Shown piece after piece: positions 35,904 to 44,309 of a stretch of DNA of 64,000 nt. The first letter of the stretch is position 1; every line of letters starts with the position of its first letter. This stretch comes from Roseovarius halotolerans. Its GTDB lineage: Bacteria; Pseudomonadota; Alphaproteobacteria; Rhodobacterales; Rhodobacteraceae. A program made the translations under genes and the position numbers. Under the pieces are notes generated by a model, which did not search any database, was not told the origin of the DNA, and saw only the letters and a program-made list of their open reading frames with translations. Where the stretch lies: NCBI RefSeq assembly GCF_900172255.1, contig NZ_FWFU01000004.1, forward strand, positions 372,001 to 436,000, written 5' to 3'.

Positions 35904-37484
35904 TCACTCGATGGTCGCGTACCAGAGGCGCGGCTTGTTGTCGGCGGTGATCGGAATGTTCACGCCATCGCGCACCGCCCAGGCCAGCGGCTGCTGGTGC
36001 AGCGGGATCATGGCAACCTCGTCACGCGCGATCTTGAGCGCCTCGCTCATCATCGCATTGCGCTTCTCGACGTCAAGCTCGACCGCCACCTTGTCCGTCA
36101 GCGCGTCCAGCTCGGGGTTGGAATAGCCACCGGGATTCCAGGCGCCCATGCGGTCGCCCTTGGTGTGCAACAGGGCCGACAACACGCTGTAGCTGTCCAG
36201 CATCGGCAGCGTCGCCCAGCCCACCATGAAGATATCCGCGCCCCCGGCCAGGACCTTTTCAAAATGCTTGGACGGAGTCTGGGATGTCAGCTGCGCATCG
36301 ACGCCGATCCGCGCCCACATGGCAGTGATCGCCTGGCAGATTTCCTCGTCATTGACATAGCGGCTGCTGGGGCAGTCGAAACCGACCTCGAAACCATCGC
36401 CATAACCGGCCTCGCTCAGCAGCGCCTTGGCCGCTTCGGCGTCGGCGGGCGGCAGCACGTCCAGCTCCTCGCTGTAACCCGGCACCGGCGGCGCCACCAG
36501 AAGCGCGGTGTTGCGTGACATGTCGCGCATGATCTTCTTGCGGATCAGCTCCATGTCGATCGCCCGCCACAGCGCCTGGCGCACCCGCACATCCTGAAGC
36601 GGGTTCTTGTCGGTCAGGTTGGAATTGTGCAGCTTGTCGGTGTGGTTCATCCCCAGCATGATGGTGCGCAGCGCCGGCGCAACGATCACCGAGGCCCCGT
36701 CGGCACGCTCGATGCGCCCGACATCCTGAAGAGGTGCCGGGGTGATGAAGTCGAGCTCGCCCGACAGGAGCGCGGCAATGCGCGTCGCGTCCGATCCGAT
36801 CGGGCTGAACTCGATCCGGGTCAGGTTGTGTTCCGGCTCGTCCCACCAATCCTCGTTGACGGTCAGCACGGTGCGCGCATCGGGCTGGCGGCTCTCCAGC
36901 ATGAACGGCCCGGTGCCGTTGGAATTGGCGACCGCATAGTTCTCGCGCCCGCCGCGCATGTCGGCCGGCAGCAGCGCGTCATGCTCGGCCATCCATTCCT
37001 GGTCGAGGATCAGGATGTTGGTCAGGTAGTTCAGCACGATGGGGTCCGGCCCAGACAGCACAAGATCGACCGTATACTCATCCACCTTCTCGATGGATTT
37101 CATGCCGGGAATGTTGCTCTTGACCGGCGATGTCTCATGCGCCGCCCGCTCCAGCGAGGCAACCACGTCATCGGCGGTAAAGGGATTGCCGTTGTGGAAA
37201 TTGACGCCCTCGCGCAGCTTGAAGCGCAGGCGCGTCGGTTCGACGAATTCCCAGGACGTGGCCAGCGCGGGCTCGACCTCCAGATCCTGATTGTAGCGCA
37301 CCAGCCCTTCATAGACATGGTTCAGGAACCCGATCGTGTTGCTCTCGGTCATCGAATGCGGGTCCATCGCCGCGATGTCGGTGGAATCGGCCATGCGCAA
37401 TGTGTTCGCCCCGGCGGCGCCCGCCATAAGCGCTGCGATCGCGGTGGCGGCCAATCCGGATGTGAGACGGGATGCAAAAGTCAT
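35904..37484 (-). CDS. ABC transporter binding protein, solute-binding family 5 (DppA-like)
   Basis: The protein has 526 residues. The ATG at 37484 is chosen because GGAGAAAACA precedes it; an upstream ATG adds four residues. A signal peptide ends around residue 27 (MAGAAGA-NT). The mature protein has the family-5 elements: LRMADSTDIAAMDPHSMTES, LRFKLREGVNFHNGNPFTAD and ADIFMVGW. It is the first gene of the ten-gene operon. Family-5 proteins bind peptides but also opines, nickel complexes and other small molecules. The enzymes in this operon point to a nitrogen-rich ring or ureide instead of a peptide. Confidence 0.9.
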   Translation of the reverse strand: MTFASRLTSGLAATAIAALMAGAAGANTLRMADSTDIAAMDPHSMTESNTIGFLNHVYEGLVRYNQDLEVEPALATSWEFVEPTRLRFKLREGVNFHNGNPFTADDVVASLERAAHETSPVKSNIPGMKSIEKVDEYTVDLVLSGPDPIVLNYLTNILILDQEWMAEHDALLPADMRGGRENYAVANSNGTGPFMLESRQPDARTVLTVNEDWWDEPEHNLTRIEFSPIGSDATRIAALLSGELDFITPAPLQDVGRIERADGASVIVAPALRTIMLGMNHTDKLHNSNLTDKNPLQDVRVRQALWRAIDMELIRKKIMRDMSRNTALLVAPPVPGYSEELDVLPPADAEAAKALLSEAGYGDGFEVGFDCPSSRYVNDEEICQAITAMWARIGVDAQLTSQTPSKHFEKVLAGGADIFMVGWATLPMLDSYSVLSALLHTKGDRMGAWNPGGYSNPELDALTDKVAVELDVEKRNAMMSEALKIARDEVAMIPLHQQPLAWAVRDGVNIPITADNKPRLWYATIE

Positions 37485-37553
37485 TGTTTTCTCCATGTTG
37501 GATATTCAGGTAGCGCGCTTCTGCGGCAGCGTTCTCAAAATCGTATCCAATTT

Positions 37554-37596
37554 TTGTTGACAATCAAGGGATTTTTTTACGTAATTTTGTTAACAA
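37554..37596. promoter_or_regulatory. Two TTGTTRACAA sites upstream of the Dpp/amidohydrolase operon
   Basis: TTGTTGACAA (37554-37563) and the perfect palindrome TTGTTAACAA (37587-37596) lie 33 bases apart in an AT-rich stretch. The second is identical to the site between puuE and the GntR gene. They precede the minus-strand operon starting at 37484 and also face the IclR gene. They are probable GntR(FCD)-type operators. I see nothing else in the 272-base gap 37485-37756. Confidence 0.55.
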
Positions 37597-37756
37597 GAAT
37601 TTGTGCCAGTTTCGCGCGTGAAATCATCGCCTTACGCGCCGGCCCTCTGTTTGCCCTGGCGCGATTGCCCTCTCCGGGACAATCGGATAACCTTCCCATT
37701 CCGCGACATTGCCGGAATCTTCCCAGACCCCGACGACCATCAGAGTGACGACTTCC

Positions 37757-38542
37757 ATGAATGAAAAGCGCCTCGAAACGGCGGCCAGCAACGGGTCGGG
37801 AACAGTCGCCAAAGCCTTTCAGATCATTCAGTATGTCACCTCGTCGGCGCGCCACTCCGTAACCGTGTCCGAAATCGCCGAGGAACTCTCGCTGCCCCGG
37901 CCCACCGCCAACCGCCTGATCAGCAACCTGATCAAACTGGGCATGCTCAAACGCGATGGCGGCGGCACCCGCATCATCGAAGGCGACGAGCTCCTTCACA
38001 TCGCCGGCGACGTGCTCGAGGGGGCCGCCTCGCGCGGACCACGGCACGAGATCCTGAGGCAGCTTGTCATCGACACCCGCGAAACCGCCAATGTCGGCGC
38101 GGTATCCTCGGGGCAGATCGTTTATCTGGACCGGGTCGAGGCGATCTGGCCGCTGGCATTCCGCCTCGATGTGGGCAGCCGCGTGCCGCTGCATTGCTCG
38201 GCCATCGGCAAGGTTCTCCTCAGCAACATGCCCCAGGCCCAGCGCCGCAAATACCTCGATGCGATGACCCTGTCTCGGCGCACCGACAACACGATCTGCG
38301 CCCGTGACGCACTCGAGGCCGAACTTGACAACATCCGCGACACCGGCGTTGCCTTCGACAACGAGGAGTGTTTCGAAGGCGTCATCGGCATCGCCGTGCC
38401 GGTCCTGTTCAAGCAGAATCAGCACAGCATGGGCCTCGCCCTGGTCGCCCCCAGCGCCCGCCAGACCCTCGAGGGCCTCCGCGATTTCCTGCCCGCCATG
38501 AAAACCGCCGCCGCCAACCTCGCCAAGTGCTACCCGGACTGA
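37757..38542 (+). CDS. IclR-family transcriptional regulator
   Basis: The protein has 261 residues from the ATG at 37757; a TTG 48 bases earlier is possible. The IclR winged helix covers about 15-80 (TVSEIAEELSLPRPTANRLI). The C-terminal effector domain shows VPLHCSAIGKVLLSNM and the ECFEGVIGIAVPV segment with its conserved glutamate and glycine. It sits between the Dpp operon (divergent) and the TRAP operon (same direction). It most probably controls the TRAP/dehydrogenase operon, whose promoter carries two palindromes. Confidence 0.87.
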   Translation: MNEKRLETAASNGSGTVAKAFQIIQYVTSSARHSVTVSEIAEELSLPRPTANRLISNLIKLGMLKRDGGGTRIIEGDELLHIAGDVLEGAASRGPRHEILRQLVIDTRETANVGAVSSGQIVYLDRVEAIWPLAFRLDVGSRVPLHCSAIGKVLLSNMPQAQRRKYLDAMTLSRRTDNTICARDALEAELDNIRDTGVAFDNEECFEGVIGIAVPVLFKQNQHSMGLALVAPSARQTLEGLRDFLPAMKTAAANLAKCYPD

Positions 38543-38620
38543 TTTCTACCGCACCGCCCTAACCACCCGAAAACAATAAAGACTCGCCCTCAAGCGGCGC
38601 GCCCGGCCATGTCGGATGTC

Positions 38621-38638
38621 CGAATCCTGTTGGATTCG
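38621..38638. promoter_or_regulatory. Palindrome CGAATCC-TGTT-GGATTCG upstream of the TRAP operon
   Basis: The exact 7-base arms are at 38621-38627 and 38632-38638. The site is about 50 bases (centre to centre) upstream of a second palindrome. The shared GATCC/GAATCC core suggests one regulator, probably the adjacent IclR protein. Confidence 0.45.
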
Positions 38639-38651
38639 CGAACGCCCACGA

Positions 38652-38687
38652 TTGACATCGGATCGAATATTGATCCATTGTGGATCA
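38652..38687 (+). promoter_or_regulatory. TTGACA element overlapped by palindrome TGATCCA-TTG-TGGATCA
   Basis: A consensus -35-like TTGACA is at 38652-38657. The 17-base palindrome TGATCCA (38671-38677)/TGGATCA (38681-38687) covers the place expected for the -10 element. This layout fits a repressor blocking the TRAP operon promoter, with the IclR-family protein as the likely binder. Confidence 0.5.
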
Positions 38688-38724
38688 CATAGTGACTTAT
38701 GCAGCATTTTGGGAGGAGGGTTGC

Positions 38725-38790
38725 ATGGTTCAGAACACCCCCTTGGGACAGACCCGCCCGGCATCGGCCTTATCGGGCCGCCCGGCATGA
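38725..38790 (+). CDS. Short open reading frame (21 codons) coupled to the TRAP small permease
   Basis: ATG at 38725 is preceded by an almost perfect ribosome site, GGGAGGAGGG. The peptide MVQNTPLGQTRPASALSGRP ends in A and a TGA that overlaps the ATG of the dctQ-type gene (ATGA, 38787-38790). That gene has no good ribosome site of its own. Translation of this leader probably drives dctQ translation. The peptide resembles nothing I know. A sequencing frameshift joining it to DctQ is the alternative. Confidence 0.45.
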   Translation: MVQNTPLGQTRPASALSGRPA

Positions 38791-39299
38791 CCGGCTTCGC
38801 CAATCTCTGGCGCAACGCCGAACGCCTGGCGATGCTCTGGCTCTATGCCTTCATCGTCCTTGTCATCGTCATCGAGGTGATCCGCCGCTTCGTCTTCGAC
38901 TTCTCGTCGATCTGGGGCGAAGAGGCGGCGCGCTTCGCCTTCATCTACCTCGTGTGGATCGGCGCGGCGGTCGGCGTGCGCAACCGCTCGCATATCCGCT
39001 TCACCATCCTTGCCGATATCCTGCCGCCGCGCGGCGCCACACTGCTTTCGATGATCGGCAGCCTTGCCATCATCGGCTTCGCCGCCTTCGCCTTCTACTG
39101 GTCGCTCGAACCCATCGCCACCTCGCTGCGCTTCGGTTCGGTCTCCGAGGGGCTTCGCCTGCCCCGTGCCTGGTTCCTGGTGGCGGTGCCGATCGGCTTC
39201 ACGCTCGTCCTGCTGCGCGCCCTCGGCGTGCTCTGGGCGGATATGCGCGCCTTTCGCGCCAACCAGCCCCCGCCATCGGGCGAGAAACTGTTCGACTGA
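38787..39299 (+). CDS. TRAP transporter small permease (DctQ-type)
   Basis: The 170-residue protein has four hydrophobic helices (about 13-32, 45-65, 85-105 and 127-150). The typical motif after helix 1 is RRFVFDFSSIWGEEAARFAF, with the conserved EE-xx-R-F. It is the small membrane subunit of a Na+-driven tripartite importer with the DctM-type protein downstream. It is translationally coupled to the 21-codon leader upstream. Confidence 0.9.
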   Translation: MTGFANLWRNAERLAMLWLYAFIVLVIVIEVIRRFVFDFSSIWGEEAARFAFIYLVWIGAAVGVRNRSHIRFTILADILPPRGATLLSMIGSLAIIGFAAFAFYWSLEPIATSLRFGSVSEGLRLPRAWFLVAVPIGFTLVLLRALGVLWADMRAFRANQPPPSGEKLFD

Positions 39300-39313
39300 A
39301 GGGGGACACAGGC

Positions 39314-40618
39314 ATGTTGTATCAAACCGCAGAAGCCTCGCTCGACATCGGCTGGGACGTGATCTTCCCACTGATCCTGCTGGGCGTCCTGTTCCTGCTG
39401 GCGATCCCGATCTGGGTCGCGCTCGGGATCACCGCACTCACGATGCTCTGGCTGACGGGCGCACTGCCGCTTTCGCTCCTGGGCGAAAGCCTGTTCAGTG
39501 GCGTGAACCACTACGCGCTGATCGCGATCCCGCTCTACCTGCTGACGGGCGATGCGCTGGTGCGCACCGGCCTGTCCAAGAAACTGCTGGATTTCGCCGA
39601 GGCCACAATGGGCTCGCTGCGCTCCGGCATGGGCACCTCGACGGTGCTGGGCTGCGGGTTCTTCTCCAGCATCTCGGGCTCTGACGCGGCGGGCTGCGCC
39701 GCCGTCGGGCGCATGACCTACGCGCGCCTCGTCGAAAAGGGCTACCCCACGGGCTACGCCGCTGCGCTGGTGGCGGCGGGCGCCTGCACCGGCATCCTGA
39801 TCCCGCCGTCGATCGCCTATATCATCATCGGCATGATCCTCGGCATCTCGGCCGCCAGCCTGTTCGTCGCGGCCATCCTGCCCGGCGTGCTGGTGCTGGT
39901 CTCGATCATGGTGACCAACATCATCCTCAACCGGATTCATGGCTACGAGAACAGCAGCGCGTCCTTTTCCCTGCGCAACTGGTTTCTGGCGCTCTGGGAG
40001 GCGAAATTCGCGCTCTCCATTCCCTTCGTGATCCTCGGCGGGATCTATTCCGGCATCTTCACCCCGACCGAGGCCGCCGCCGTCGCCGTCGCCCTGACCC
40101 TGCTGATCGGCTTCTTCAGCGGCACGCTCACCTTCGCGGACGTGCCCGAAATGCTGTGGAGCTCGGCCAAGGTGAACGGCATCATCGTGCCGATCATCGC
40201 CGTCGCCCTGCCGCTTGCGCAGGCGCTGACGCTGGTCCAGGTGCCGCAGGGCTTCGCCGACCTGATCCGCTCGATCACCGATGATCCCAACATCACGATC
40301 CTGCTCATGCTGGGTGTCTTCATCCTGGCCGGCTGCGTGATGGAGGCCACCCCGAATATCGTGATCCTCGCACCGATCATGTTCCCGCTCGCCCAGGAAA
40401 TCGGCATGAACGACATCCAGTTCTGCATCTTCCTGATCACCTCGCTTGGCGTGGGCTTCATCACCCCGCCGCTCGGGCTCAACCTGTTCGTGATCTCATC
40501 GGTGACCGGCCAGCCCATCCTGTCGGTCGCCGCACGCGCGCTTCCCTATGTGCTGAGCATGCTGCTCGTCGTGCTGCTGATCGCCTTCGTGCCCGCAATA
40601 TCAACATGGTGGATGTGA
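39314..40618 (+). CDS. TRAP transporter large permease (DctM-type)
   Basis: The 434-residue protein has 11-12 membrane helices and the standard internal pseudo-symmetry. Family motifs are visible: SGSDAAGCAAVGRMTYARLVEKGYP in parts (SSISGSDAA, GYP), GILIPPSIAYII, FTPTEAAAVAV and a second LGVGFITPPLGLNLF. It begins 14 bases after dctQ and forms the Na+-coupled translocation path. The matching binding protein is unusual in lying four genes downstream, at 44590. Confidence 0.93.
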   Translation: MLYQTAEASLDIGWDVIFPLILLGVLFLLAIPIWVALGITALTMLWLTGALPLSLLGESLFSGVNHYALIAIPLYLLTGDALVRTGLSKKLLDFAEATMGSLRSGMGTSTVLGCGFFSSISGSDAAGCAAVGRMTYARLVEKGYPTGYAAALVAAGACTGILIPPSIAYIIIGMILGISAASLFVAAILPGVLVLVSIMVTNIILNRIHGYENSSASFSLRNWFLALWEAKFALSIPFVILGGIYSGIFTPTEAAAVAVALTLLIGFFSGTLTFADVPEMLWSSAKVNGIIVPIIAVALPLAQALTLVQVPQGFADLIRSITDDPNITILLMLGVFILAGCVMEATPNIVILAPIMFPLAQEIGMNDIQFCIFLITSLGVGFITPPLGLNLFVISSVTGQPILSVAARALPYVLSMLLVVLLIAFVPAISTWWM

Positions 40619-40675
40619 CCCAGCGCCACGGCGCCGGGATCCGAACCACCCGCCATACCTGAAAGGAACCGCTCC

Positions 40676-42916
40676 ATGTCGCAACCCGCCAGCAAGCCTC
40701 TTCCCGGCGCGACTGACAGCCGAAACCTCGCACCGCTCGAGATCGAGACCCCTTGCTGGACGCTCAGCGCTGATGACGACGACCTGCGCGCCGTCCCCGT
40801 GCCCGAACTGGCCGCGATGCTCGAACAGCTTTTCCTGATCCGTCATTTCGAGGAACGCCTGCTCGAACTCAGCAAGGAAGGCCTGCTGCACGGTCCCGCC
40901 CATGCCAGCATAGGACAGGAAGGCGCCGCCGTCGGCCTGATGTCGGCACTCGACTCGGCGGACAAGATCAACGGCACGCACCGGATGCACCACCAGTTCC
41001 TCGCCAAAACCCTGAACCATGCCAGGGTCGCGGGCTACAACCCGCTGGAACAGGAGGTCTCGCAGCAGTCACAGGAAGTGCTGTTCTCGACCTATTCGGA
41101 AATCCTCGGCCTTTCGTCGGGCTATTGCGGCGGGCGCGGCGGCTCGATGCACCTGCGTGAACCGGGCGCGGGCGTGCTCGGCTCCAACGCCATTGTCGGC
41201 GGCAACATCCCCCACGCCGTGGGCTACGCGCTGGCCGACCGGATGCGCGGCAGCGATGCCATTTCCGTCGCCTTCTTCGGCGATGGCGCGATGCAGATGG
41301 GCACCGCCTACGAGGCGATGAACCTCGCTGCGCTCTACAAGACATCCACCGTCTTCGTCGTCGAGAACAACCTCTACGCGGTCTCGACCCACCTTTCCGA
41401 ACAGACCCGCGAAACCCGGCTCAGCGCGCGGGGGCTGGCGCTTGGCGTTCCATCGATCACCTTCGACGGCATGGATGTCATCGCCGCGCGCCGCGCGATG
41501 GAAATCGCCCGCTCCCTCATGGCCGAAACGCCGGGGCCGGTGCTGCTCGAGGCGCGCACCTATCGCCACCTCCACCAGTCCGGCCCGCTCCGGGGCAGCG
41601 CCTTCGGCTATCGCGACAAGGACGAGGAAGACGCTTGGCTCGAACGCGACCCGACCCGCACCTTCCCGGCCCGGCTTGAACGGCTGGGCATACTCGACGC
41701 CGCCGACACCGACCGGCTGCGCACCCGCGCGCAAGGCGCCGTGGATGCGGTGCTCGACCGGCTGATCGAAGGCAGCGGCGACTCCCGCCGCCTCCTGCCC
41801 AGCCTCTGGCCCGATCCGGCCACCGTGGAATTCGGCATCCGGGGCGATCTCTCGGAACTGAAGGACCGCCGCCAGCAGGAAGAATCCGACCTCGCCGAAA
41901 CCGACAGCCGCGAGGCCCGCTTTCAGGACGTGATCTCGGAATCGATGCTTCTCAACATGGAGCGTTTCGACAATCTCTTCATCATGGGCGAAGACGTTCA
42001 CCGCCTGCGCGGCGGCACCGCCGGCGCAACGCGCGGCATCGGCGAGCGCTTCCCAGACCGCCTGCTCGGCACACCGATCTGCGAAAACGGCTTTACCGGG
42101 GTGGCGCTCGGGGCGGCACTCAACGGGATGCGCCCCGTGGTCGAGATCATGTATCCCGATTTCGCGCTGGTCGCCGCCGACCAGCTTTTCAACCAGATCG
42201 CCAAGGTGCGGCACATGTTCGGCGGCGGCTTCCCGGTTCCGGTCGTAGTGCGCAGCCGCGTCACCCAAGGCACCGGCTACGGCTCACAGCATTCGATGGA
42301 CGCCGCCGGGCTTTTCACGCTCTATCCGGGCTGGCGCGTTGTCGCCGCCTCGACGCCGCATGACTATATCGGCCTACTCAATGCCGCCGTGGCCTGTGAC
42401 GATCCGGTTCTGGTGCTGGAATATCACCAGCTGTTCTCCAAGAAGGGGCGCGTGCCGGCCAGCGACTGGGATTATATCGTGCCTTTCGGCAAGGCCCGCG
42501 TCGCGCGGCAGGGGCGCGATGCCACGATCCTCACCTACGGGCCGATGGTGGATATCTGCTGCGAGGTCGCCGACAGCACCGGGCTTGATGCCGAGGTGAT
42601 CGACCTGCGCACGCTCGATCCGCTCGGGCTCGACTGGGACACGATCGAAACCAGCCTGCGCAAGACCAACGCGCTCCTGATGGTGGAACAGACCACGCGC
42701 GGCACCTCGATCGGCTCGCGCATCGTCAACGACGCGCAGCGGCGGCTGTTCAACCTGCTCGACTACGAGATCCTGCATGTGACCGGCACCGAATCCTCGG
42801 CTGTGGTCTCTAAGGTCCTCGAAGAGGCCGCCTTCGCGCGCGCCAGCGACGTCGAAGCGGCACTGCGCCAGGTCATCGGCGATCGCAATCTCAACCGAAC
42901 GGAGGTCATGAAATGA
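40676..42916 (+). CDS. Fused E1 alpha-beta thiamine-dependent 2-oxoacid/acetoin dehydrogenase component
   Basis: The protein has 746 residues. The alpha half (about 45-370) carries the thiamine-diphosphate motif GDGAMQMGT at 202-210, ending in VENN. The beta half (about 415-740) starts with REARFQDVISESM and contains FIMGEDV and the EYHQLFSKKGRVP segment. The two subunits are separate proteins in most acetoin or branched-chain dehydrogenases. With the lipoyl-hydrolase gene at 45832, it probably cleaves an acyloin or 2-oxoacid oxidatively and transfers the acyl group to CoA. No E3 gene is present, so housekeeping E3 would be needed. The stop overlaps the VOC start. Confidence 0.88.
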   Translation: MSQPASKPLPGATDSRNLAPLEIETPCWTLSADDDDLRAVPVPELAAMLEQLFLIRHFEERLLELSKEGLLHGPAHASIGQEGAAVGLMSALDSADKINGTHRMHHQFLAKTLNHARVAGYNPLEQEVSQQSQEVLFSTYSEILGLSSGYCGGRGGSMHLREPGAGVLGSNAIVGGNIPHAVGYALADRMRGSDAISVAFFGDGAMQMGTAYEAMNLAALYKTSTVFVVENNLYAVSTHLSEQTRETRLSARGLALGVPSITFDGMDVIAARRAMEIARSLMAETPGPVLLEARTYRHLHQSGPLRGSAFGYRDKDEEDAWLERDPTRTFPARLERLGILDAADTDRLRTRAQGAVDAVLDRLIEGSGDSRRLLPSLWPDPATVEFGIRGDLSELKDRRQQEESDLAETDSREARFQDVISESMLLNMERFDNLFIMGEDVHRLRGGTAGATRGIGERFPDRLLGTPICENGFTGVALGAALNGMRPVVEIMYPDFALVAADQLFNQIAKVRHMFGGGFPVPVVVRSRVTQGTGYGSQHSMDAAGLFTLYPGWRVVAASTPHDYIGLLNAAVACDDPVLVLEYHQLFSKKGRVPASDWDYIVPFGKARVARQGRDATILTYGPMVDICCEVADSTGLDAEVIDLRTLDPLGLDWDTIETSLRKTNALLMVEQTTRGTSIGSRIVNDAQRRLFNLLDYEILHVTGTESSAVVSKVLEEAAFARASDVEAALRQVIGDRNLNRTEVMK

Positions 42917-43371
42917 GCGTCTCGGATCTTGTGAAACGCGTCCACCACACCGCCATCTGCGTTCAGGATTTCGACGCGATGCGCGGGTTCCTGGTGGATT
43001 TCCTCGGTTTCGCCATCGACGGAGAGATCCCCGAACGCAGCGAGGCCGAACTCTCCGCCGTGGTCGGCCTGCCCGATGTCAGCCTGCGCTGGGGGCTTTA
43101 CCGCTGCGGCGACCACCGGGTCGAACTGTTCCATTATTTCAGACCCGAGGGGAAATCCCTGCCCCCCGCGCAATGCGACACCGGCTTCACCCATCTCGCC
43201 TTCGAGGTCAGCGACGTGCACGAAGCCCATGAGCGCTCCATCGCGGCGGGCTACCGGCCCAACTCTGAACCCCAGTCCATGCGCGGCGGCGTCAGCCAGG
43301 TGTTCTACCTGCAAGGCCCCGAGGGCCTCGTGGTCGAGTTCATGCAGTTCCGCGCCGAGGCCCCGGCATGA
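42913..43371 (+). CDS. VOC (glyoxalase-fold) family protein
   Basis: The 152-residue protein has two beta-alpha-beta-beta-beta units. Likely metal ligands are in VHHTAICVQD (His), HRVELFHYF (Glu), FTHLAFEVSD (His) and GLVVEFMQF (Glu), the pattern of methylmalonyl-CoA epimerase/glyoxalase-like enzymes. It is coupled by 4-base overlaps to the E1 gene and to the hydroxyacid dehydrogenase. It could be an epimerase, isomerase or lyase for the pathway intermediate; a dioxygenase is less likely given the small size. Confidence 0.82.
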   Translation: MSVSDLVKRVHHTAICVQDFDAMRGFLVDFLGFAIDGEIPERSEAELSAVVGLPDVSLRWGLYRCGDHRVELFHYFRPEGKSLPPAQCDTGFTHLAFEVSDVHEAHERSIAAGYRPNSEPQSMRGGVSQVFYLQGPEGLVVEFMQFRAEAPA

Positions 43372-44309
43372 CCCGGCCCGCCCCGATCCCCGACGTTCCC
43401 GCCCACACCGTTGCATTCATCGGTCTCGGCACGATGGGCAGCGGCATGGCCGCGCGGCTGGTCGCGGCAGGTCATGACGTGCGCGGCCACGACATCGATC
43501 CCGGCCGCCTGCAATCCTTTGCGGCCACCGGCGGCAAACCTTGCGACAGCGTCGCCGAAGCCTGCGCGGGCGCACAGATCATCATGACGATCCTGCCGCG
43601 CGACGAACATGTCAAAGCTGTCTGCCTCGGGCCGGGCGGCATCGCCGAAAGCGCCGCCAAGGGTGCGCTGCTCCTCGAGATGAGCACCATCCTTCCCGAC
43701 ACCAGCATCGCCCTGCACGACGCCCTTTCGGACGCCGGACTGCGGGTGCTTGACGCACCGGTCGGGCGCACCCCGAAAGACGCCGCACAAGGCACGCTCC
43801 TTGTCATGGCAGGCGGTACACGCGAGGATTTCGATGCCGCCCAGCCGGTGATCCTGCCGATCTCGGACAAGGCCGTGCATCTTGGCCCCAAGGGCTCCGG
43901 CATCCGCATGAAGATCGTCAACAATTACATGGCTATGGTCGGCATGGTGATGACCGCCGAAACCCTGGCGATGGCACGCCGCGCCGGTATCGACAGCATG
44001 GCGGCGACGGATGTGCTGCAAAGCACCACCGCCGGGCGCGGCCAGATCAACGTCAATTTCCCCGCCAAGGTGCTCAGCGGCGACACCACGCCCGATTTCC
44101 CGCTCTCGATGGGCGAAAAGGACATCTCGCTGGGGCTGGCCCTGGCGCAACAGCTCGGCGTGCCGCTCTCGCTTGGCGCACCCGCACGCGATCTCTTCGC
44201 GCTCGCCGGTCCGATGCATATGGGCGATCTCGACTGCACCGCCATGCTGCTGCTGATCGAGGAACTGGCCAAGACCGCCCCCGCCGACCCGGAGGAGGAA
44301 TCGCCATGA
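43368..44309 (+). CDS. Beta-hydroxyacid dehydrogenase (HIBADH family) with YihU-like signature
   Basis: The 313-residue protein has the NAD(P) motif FIGLGTMGSGMAARL. The substrate loop is DAPVGRTPKDAAQGTLL, not the usual DAPVSGG; the catalytic Lys lies in GSGIRMKIVNNYM. The VGRT loop, the K-x-x-NNYM motif and a KVLSGDTTPDFPLSMGEKD segment closely resemble sulfolactaldehyde reductase YihU, in which the arginine contacts the sulfonate. The position of the serine after NNYM in YihU is Ala here. It reduces or oxidises a short 3-hydroxy acid, possibly a sulfonate. It is coupled by overlaps on both sides. Confidence 0.85.
   Translation: MTRPAPIPDVPAHTVAFIGLGTMGSGMAARLVAAGHDVRGHDIDPGRLQSFAATGGKPCDSVAEACAGAQIIMTILPRDEHVKAVCLGPGGIAESAAKGALLLEMSTILPDTSIALHDALSDAGLRVLDAPVGRTPKDAAQGTLLVMAGGTREDFDAAQPVILPISDKAVHLGPKGSGIRMKIVNNYMAMVGMVMTAETLAMARRAGIDSMAATDVLQSTTAGRGQINVNFPAKVLSGDTTPDFPLSMGEKDISLGLALAQQLGVPLSLGAPARDLFALAGPMHMGDLDCTAMLLLIEELAKTAPADPEEESP

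Noticed and set aside
26286..37484. Reading the Dpp-type transporter operon as simple peptide uptake
   Set aside because: None of the six other genes is a peptidase. The amidohydrolases and the racemase point to nitrogen heterocycles or ureides.
38616..38786. An N-terminal extension of the DctQ-type permease reaching back to 38616
   Set aside because: The extension crosses the promoter and palindromes and is not membrane- or family-like. The start at 38787 gives a normal DctQ length.
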